From an uncultured Amylibacter sp. (lineage in GTDB: Bacteria; Pseudomonadota; Alphaproteobacteria; Rhodobacterales; Rhodobacteraceae): DNA of 64,000 nucleotides. The position numbers and the translations under genes were made by a program. This document shows positions 61,282 to 64,000 of the stretch, piece after piece. The notes beneath the pieces are model-generated. The model was not told where the DNA came from. It saw nothing but the letters and a program-made list of their open reading frames with translations, and did not search any database. The DNA is taken from positions 1,815,001 through 1,879,000 of the forward strand of contig OX044354.1 in NCBI GenBank assembly GCA_943846615.1. The letters are read 5' to 3'. Position 1 is the first letter of the stretch, and each line of letters starts with the position of its first letter.

Positions 61282-62625
61282 ATGCGTATAAAAACAATTT
61301 TAATGACAGCGGCCGCAACAGTGCTGACATCATTCCCGGCATTGGCAGAGATGCTGGATGTCGAGAAAGACGAGCTAAAGCTGGGCTTTATCAAGCTTAC
61401 CGATATGGCCCCGCTTGCGATTGCATATGAAAAGGGCTTCTTCGAAGATGAAGGCCTGTTTGTAACCATCGAGCCGCAAGCGAACTGGAAGGTTCTGTTG
61501 GACGGCGTGATTGATGGCACATTGGACGGCGCGCACATGCTGGCGGGTCAACCATTGGCGGCGACGATTGGTTTCGGAACCAAGGCACATATCGTGACGC
61601 CGTTTTCAATGGATTTGAACGGTAACGGCATCACGGTTTCAAACACCATTTGGGAAGAGATGAAACAATATGTTCCCAAGGACGAAGCGGGCAAACCAAT
61701 CCACCCGATTTCAGCATCAGCATTGAAACCAATTGTTGATCGTTACAAAGACGAAGGTAAGCCGTTCAACATGGGTATGGTTTTCCCAGTGTCTACACAC
61801 AACTACGAATTACGTTACTGGTTGGCATCTGGGGGTATTCACCCAGGTCTATACACCGAAGACAATATCTCTGGTCAGGTTGATGCGGATGTGCTGTTGT
61901 CTGTGACGCCTCCACCACAAATGCCCGCGACAATGGAAGCGGGAACGATCTTGGGTTACTGCGTAGGCGAGCCTTGGAACCAAGCTGCCGTATTCAAAGG
62001 TATCGGTGTTCCAGTTATTACGGATTACGAAATTTGGAAAAACAACCCTGAGAAAGTCTTTGGCATGACCAAGGAATTCACAGAGAAAAACCCAAATACG
62101 ACGATCGCACTTACCAAGGCTTTGATCCGTGCCGCTGAATGGTTGGACGCGGATAACAACGCCAACCGCGCCGAAGCTGTGGAAATCCTAAGTCGTCCTG
62201 AATATGTAGGTGCTGACGAAGAGGTCATCGCGAACTCTATGACAGGTACATTCGAGTACGAAAAAGGTGACAAGCGTGAGATCCCCGATTTCAACGTGTT
62301 CTTCCGCTACAACGCGACCTACCCATTCTACTCAGATGCGATTTGGTACCTGACGCAAATGCGTCGCTGGGGTCAAATCACAGAAGCGAAGCCAGCTGAA
62401 TGGTACGCCCAAGTTGCGGCAGACGTTTACCAGCCTGATTTGTACCTGAAAGCCGCCCAAATGTTGGTCGACGAAGGTTTGATCAAAGCCGCCGACATCC
62501 CATTTGGTACAGACGGTTACAAACCTGCAACCAGCGCGTTTATCGACGGGATCGAATATGACGGCAAGAAGCCACTTGAATACTTGAACGCCCTGACAAT
62601 CGGCAACAAAGACAACGCGTCTTAA
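61282..62625 (+). CDS. nrtA: Nitrate/nitrite ABC transporter substrate-binding protein
   Basis: A 447-residue periplasmic binding protein with signal peptide ([20 protein letters not shown], cleavage expected after ALA). [39 protein letters not shown] and [16 protein letters not shown] are typical of NrtA. The related CmpA binds bicarbonate, but the NasT/NasS genes and ANTAR leader favour nitrate/nitrite. ATG 61282 follows the leader terminator with CGGAG as Shine-Dalgarno; the frame open from 61225 runs through the terminator stem. Codon use is strongly biased, as for other binding proteins here. Confidence 0.94.
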   Translation: MRIKTILMTAAATVLTSFPALAEMLDVEKDELKLGFIKLTDMAPLAIAYEKGFFEDEGLFVTIEPQANWKVLLDGVIDGTLDGAHMLAGQPLAATIGFGTKAHIVTPFSMDLNGNGITVSNTIWEEMKQYVPKDEAGKPIHPISASALKPIVDRYKDEGKPFNMGMVFPVSTHNYELRYWLASGGIHPGLYTEDNISGQVDADVLLSVTPPPQMPATMEAGTILGYCVGEPWNQAAVFKGIGVPVITDYEIWKNNPEKVFGMTKEFTEKNPNTTIALTKALIRAAEWLDADNNANRAEAVEILSRPEYVGADEEVIANSMTGTFEYEKGDKREIPDFNVFFRYNATYPFYSDAIWYLTQMRRWGQITEAKPAEWYAQVAADVYQPDLYLKAAQMLVDEGLIKAADIPFGTDGYKPATSAFIDGIEYDGKKPLEYLNALTIGNKDNAS

Positions 62626-62631
62626 TCATTC

Positions 62632-62657
62632 ACCGCCCCCAATAATCTGGGGGCGGT
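62632..62657 (+). repeat. Intercistronic hairpin between nrtA and nrtB
   Basis: ACCGCCCCC (62632-62640), loop AATAATCT, GGGGGCGGT (62649-62657), a perfect 9-bp GC-rich stem without a T run. It probably protects the 3' end of the nrtA message and lowers nrtB expression relative to the binding protein. Confidence 0.7.
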
Positions 62658-62679
62658 AACCATAAAAGAGAGTAAAACA

Positions 62680-63753
62680 ATGACCGCAATTGCAGACCCA
62701 AAAATGGAAAAAGGCGCACGTAAAGAGCGCTTCTTTTCAAAGGTAAACGCAGCCGACAAATATGTTTCTGTCCTTGGCTTGGCTTGGATAACCCCACTGT
62801 TGAAAATCATCGGTGGCGATGACCCGCGCTCAAACGGCAAAGAAATATGGAGATTGTTGGGTGTGCCATTGCTGGCCATCATATTATTCCTGTCCGCCTG
62901 GGGCGTTTTGGCACCAAAGGTTGTCACATCCTTGGGTGCCGTACCTGGCCCAGCGCAGGTTTGGGAACAATTCGGAAAATTAAACGATGATCACGCGCGT
63001 CAACGTGATAAAGAGACGGCATTTTACGAACGCCAAGATATCCGCAACGACAAACTGATTGCCGCGGGTAAAGAGGACAAGGTTAAGCACCGCAACTTTA
63101 CAGGTGCACCAACATATTACGATCAAATCTGGACATCATTGAAAACTGTATTTTTTGGCTTCCTTATCGCAACAGTGCTGGCGGTTCCCCTTGGGATTGC
63201 GGGTGGCCTATCGCCATATGTCTCTGCTGGTATGAACCCCATCATTCAAATTTTCAAACCCGTTTCACCGCTGGCATGGCTGCCGATTGTGACGATGGTC
63301 GTTTCTGCCACGGTTACATCAGCAGAGCCATTGTTGGCGAAATCATTCTTGGTTTCCGCCATCACCGTAACCCTATGTTCTATCTGGCCGACATTAATCA
63401 ATACGACGTTGGGTGTGGCCAGTATCGACAAGGATTTGGTGAACGTCAGTAAAGTTCTGAAACTCGGGACTTGGACAAAAATCACCAAGCTGGTTTTGCC
63501 ATCTGCATTACCATTGATCTTTACCGGTTTGCGTCTGTCTCTGGGTGTGGGTTGGATGGTTTTGATCGCCGCTGAAATGCTGGCTCAGAACCCGGGTTTG
63601 GGGAAATTCGTTTGGGATGAATTCCAAAACGGTTCCAGCCAATCGTTAGCGAAAATCATGGTGGCTGTTTTGACAATTGGGATCATCGGATACCTACTGG
63701 ACCGCCTGATGTACGCCCTGCAATCAATGTTCACCTTCACAAGTAACAGGTAA
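62680..63753 (+). CDS. nrtB: Nitrate/nitrite ABC transporter permease
   Basis: A 357-residue permease. A cytoplasmic N-terminus leads to a helix at about 62-82 (LGVPLLAIILFLSAWGVLAP), then an inserted charged region of about 60 residues (AQVWEQFGKLNDDHARQRDK...), then five helices of the BPD_transp_1 domain. The coupling motif is seen in VSKVLKLGTWTKITKLVLPS and LGVGWMVLIAAEMLAQNPGL. The long charged insertion is found in proteobacterial NrtB. It is followed 4 bases later by the ATPase gene. Confidence 0.93.
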   Translation: MTAIADPKMEKGARKERFFSKVNAADKYVSVLGLAWITPLLKIIGGDDPRSNGKEIWRLLGVPLLAIILFLSAWGVLAPKVVTSLGAVPGPAQVWEQFGKLNDDHARQRDKETAFYERQDIRNDKLIAAGKEDKVKHRNFTGAPTYYDQIWTSLKTVFFGFLIATVLAVPLGIAGGLSPYVSAGMNPIIQIFKPVSPLAWLPIVTMVVSATVTSAEPLLAKSFLVSAITVTLCSIWPTLINTTLGVASIDKDLVNVSKVLKLGTWTKITKLVLPSALPLIFTGLRLSLGVGWMVLIAAEMLAQNPGLGKFVWDEFQNGSSQSLAKIMVAVLTIGIIGYLLDRLMYALQSMFTFTSNR

Positions 63754-63757
63754 GATC

Positions 63758-64000
63758 ATGAGCATTCTATCATTACAAAATGTAGCCAAGTCATACGGCG
63801 ACAGTAACATCCTGAAGGACATCAACCTAGAGGTCGAGGAAGGAGAATTTATCGCCATCCTCGGATTTTCAGGATCGGGAAAATCAACTCTGATGAACAT
63901 TCTAACAGGATTGGAAATACCAGATTCTGGCGACGCGTTGTACAATGGAAAGCCGATTACAGAGCCCAGCCCAGAGCGCGGTCTAGTATTCCAAAGTTAC
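63758..64000 (+). CDS. nrtC: Nitrate/nitrite ABC transporter ATPase, N-terminal fragment
   Basis: The first 81 codons are visible before the window ends: MSILSLQNVAKSYGDSNILK, then the Walker A motif as LGFSGSGKSTLMNIL (about 36-50) and the Q-loop GLVFQSY at the edge. The signature and Walker B lie beyond. It starts 4 bases after nrtB. Whether it is the short NrtD-type or the long NrtC-type ATPase with a fused binding domain cannot be told from this fragment. Confidence 0.92.
   Translation, partial: MSILSLQNVAKSYGDSNILKDINLEVEEGEFIAILGFSGSGKSTLMNILTGLEIPDSGDALYNGKPITEPSPERGLVFQSY

Overview
The window looks like chromosomal DNA of a marine alphaproteobacterium of the order Rhodobacterales (Roseobacter group or close relative) with moderate GC. 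The evidence is the mix of TRAP and BmpA-type importers, NasT/NasS nitrate control, an alphaproteobacterial-type initiator tRNA, a ROSE-type RNA thermometer before a small heat shock gene, and lineage-typical DUF1523, DUF1285 and PuuE-UraD fusion genes. Most genes sit in tight operons with 4-base ATGA or GTGA overlaps. This is inference from gene content; no database search was run.

Layout. 1-7.6 kb: the end of gnd, a DUF1285 gene, and a MoxR ATPase/DUF58/DUF4159/large membrane protein operon. 7.6-11.5 kb: glcDEF (glycolate oxidase) behind a perfect palindromic operator. 11.5-16.2 kb: a secreted trypsin-like protease, hsp20 with an RNA thermometer, a cupin, a DUF1523 protein and ilvD. 16.3-20.9 kb: a TAXI-type TRAP transporter followed closely by a sulfatase/phosphonate-monoesterase-like enzyme. 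21.0-37.2 kb: a large purine-salvage and purine-catabolism locus (8-oxoguanine deaminase, HIU hydrolase, PuuE-UraD fusion, ureidoglycine aminohydrolase, ureidoglycolate lyase, urate/xanthine permease, xanthine dehydrogenase XdhABC and a BmpA-type ABC importer). It is interrupted by one frameshifted membrane-protein gene. 37.2-40.4 kb: a mosaic patch with a DUF4259 gene, an exported fibre-like protein, two truncated gene remnants meeting head-on, and an orphan phosphopantetheinyl transferase. 40.5-56.5 kb: a sugar-acid (hexuronate/aldonate) region with a DctPQM TRAP importer, RraA-like and ManD enzymes, UxuA, UxuB, an oxidoreductase, an AGE-family epimerase, two GntR regulators and two similar exporter-type ABC proteins. 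56.5-58.4 kb: a ureohydrolase and a DUF1989 protein. 58.4-59.3 kb: initiator-type tRNA-Met and a decayed IS3-type transposase remnant. 59.3-64.0 kb: nasT, nasS and nrtABC (cut by the window edge).

How the genes work together. The locus as a whole is a scavenging region for organic nitrogen and carbon: purines are taken up and degraded toward urea and glyoxylate, glycolate is oxidised to glyoxylate, sugar acids are imported and dehydrated to 2-keto-3-deoxygluconate, and nitrate/nitrite is imported under NasT antitermination control. Urate oxidase, allantoate hydrolase, KDG kinase/aldolase and the nitrate reductase are not in the window.

The most notable sequence-level observations are (i) a complete two-hairpin NasT/ANTAR leader whose second hairpin overlaps a terminator, placed directly after a good promoter and before nrtA; (ii) a ROSE-like thermometer hairpin with the single bulged G over the hsp20 Shine-Dalgarno; (iii) a rearrangement scar at about 39.5 kb; (iv) a ureohydrolase/DUF1989 pair that may act on a guanidino compound; and (v) an exporter-type ABC protein embedded in the uxuA-uxuB operon.
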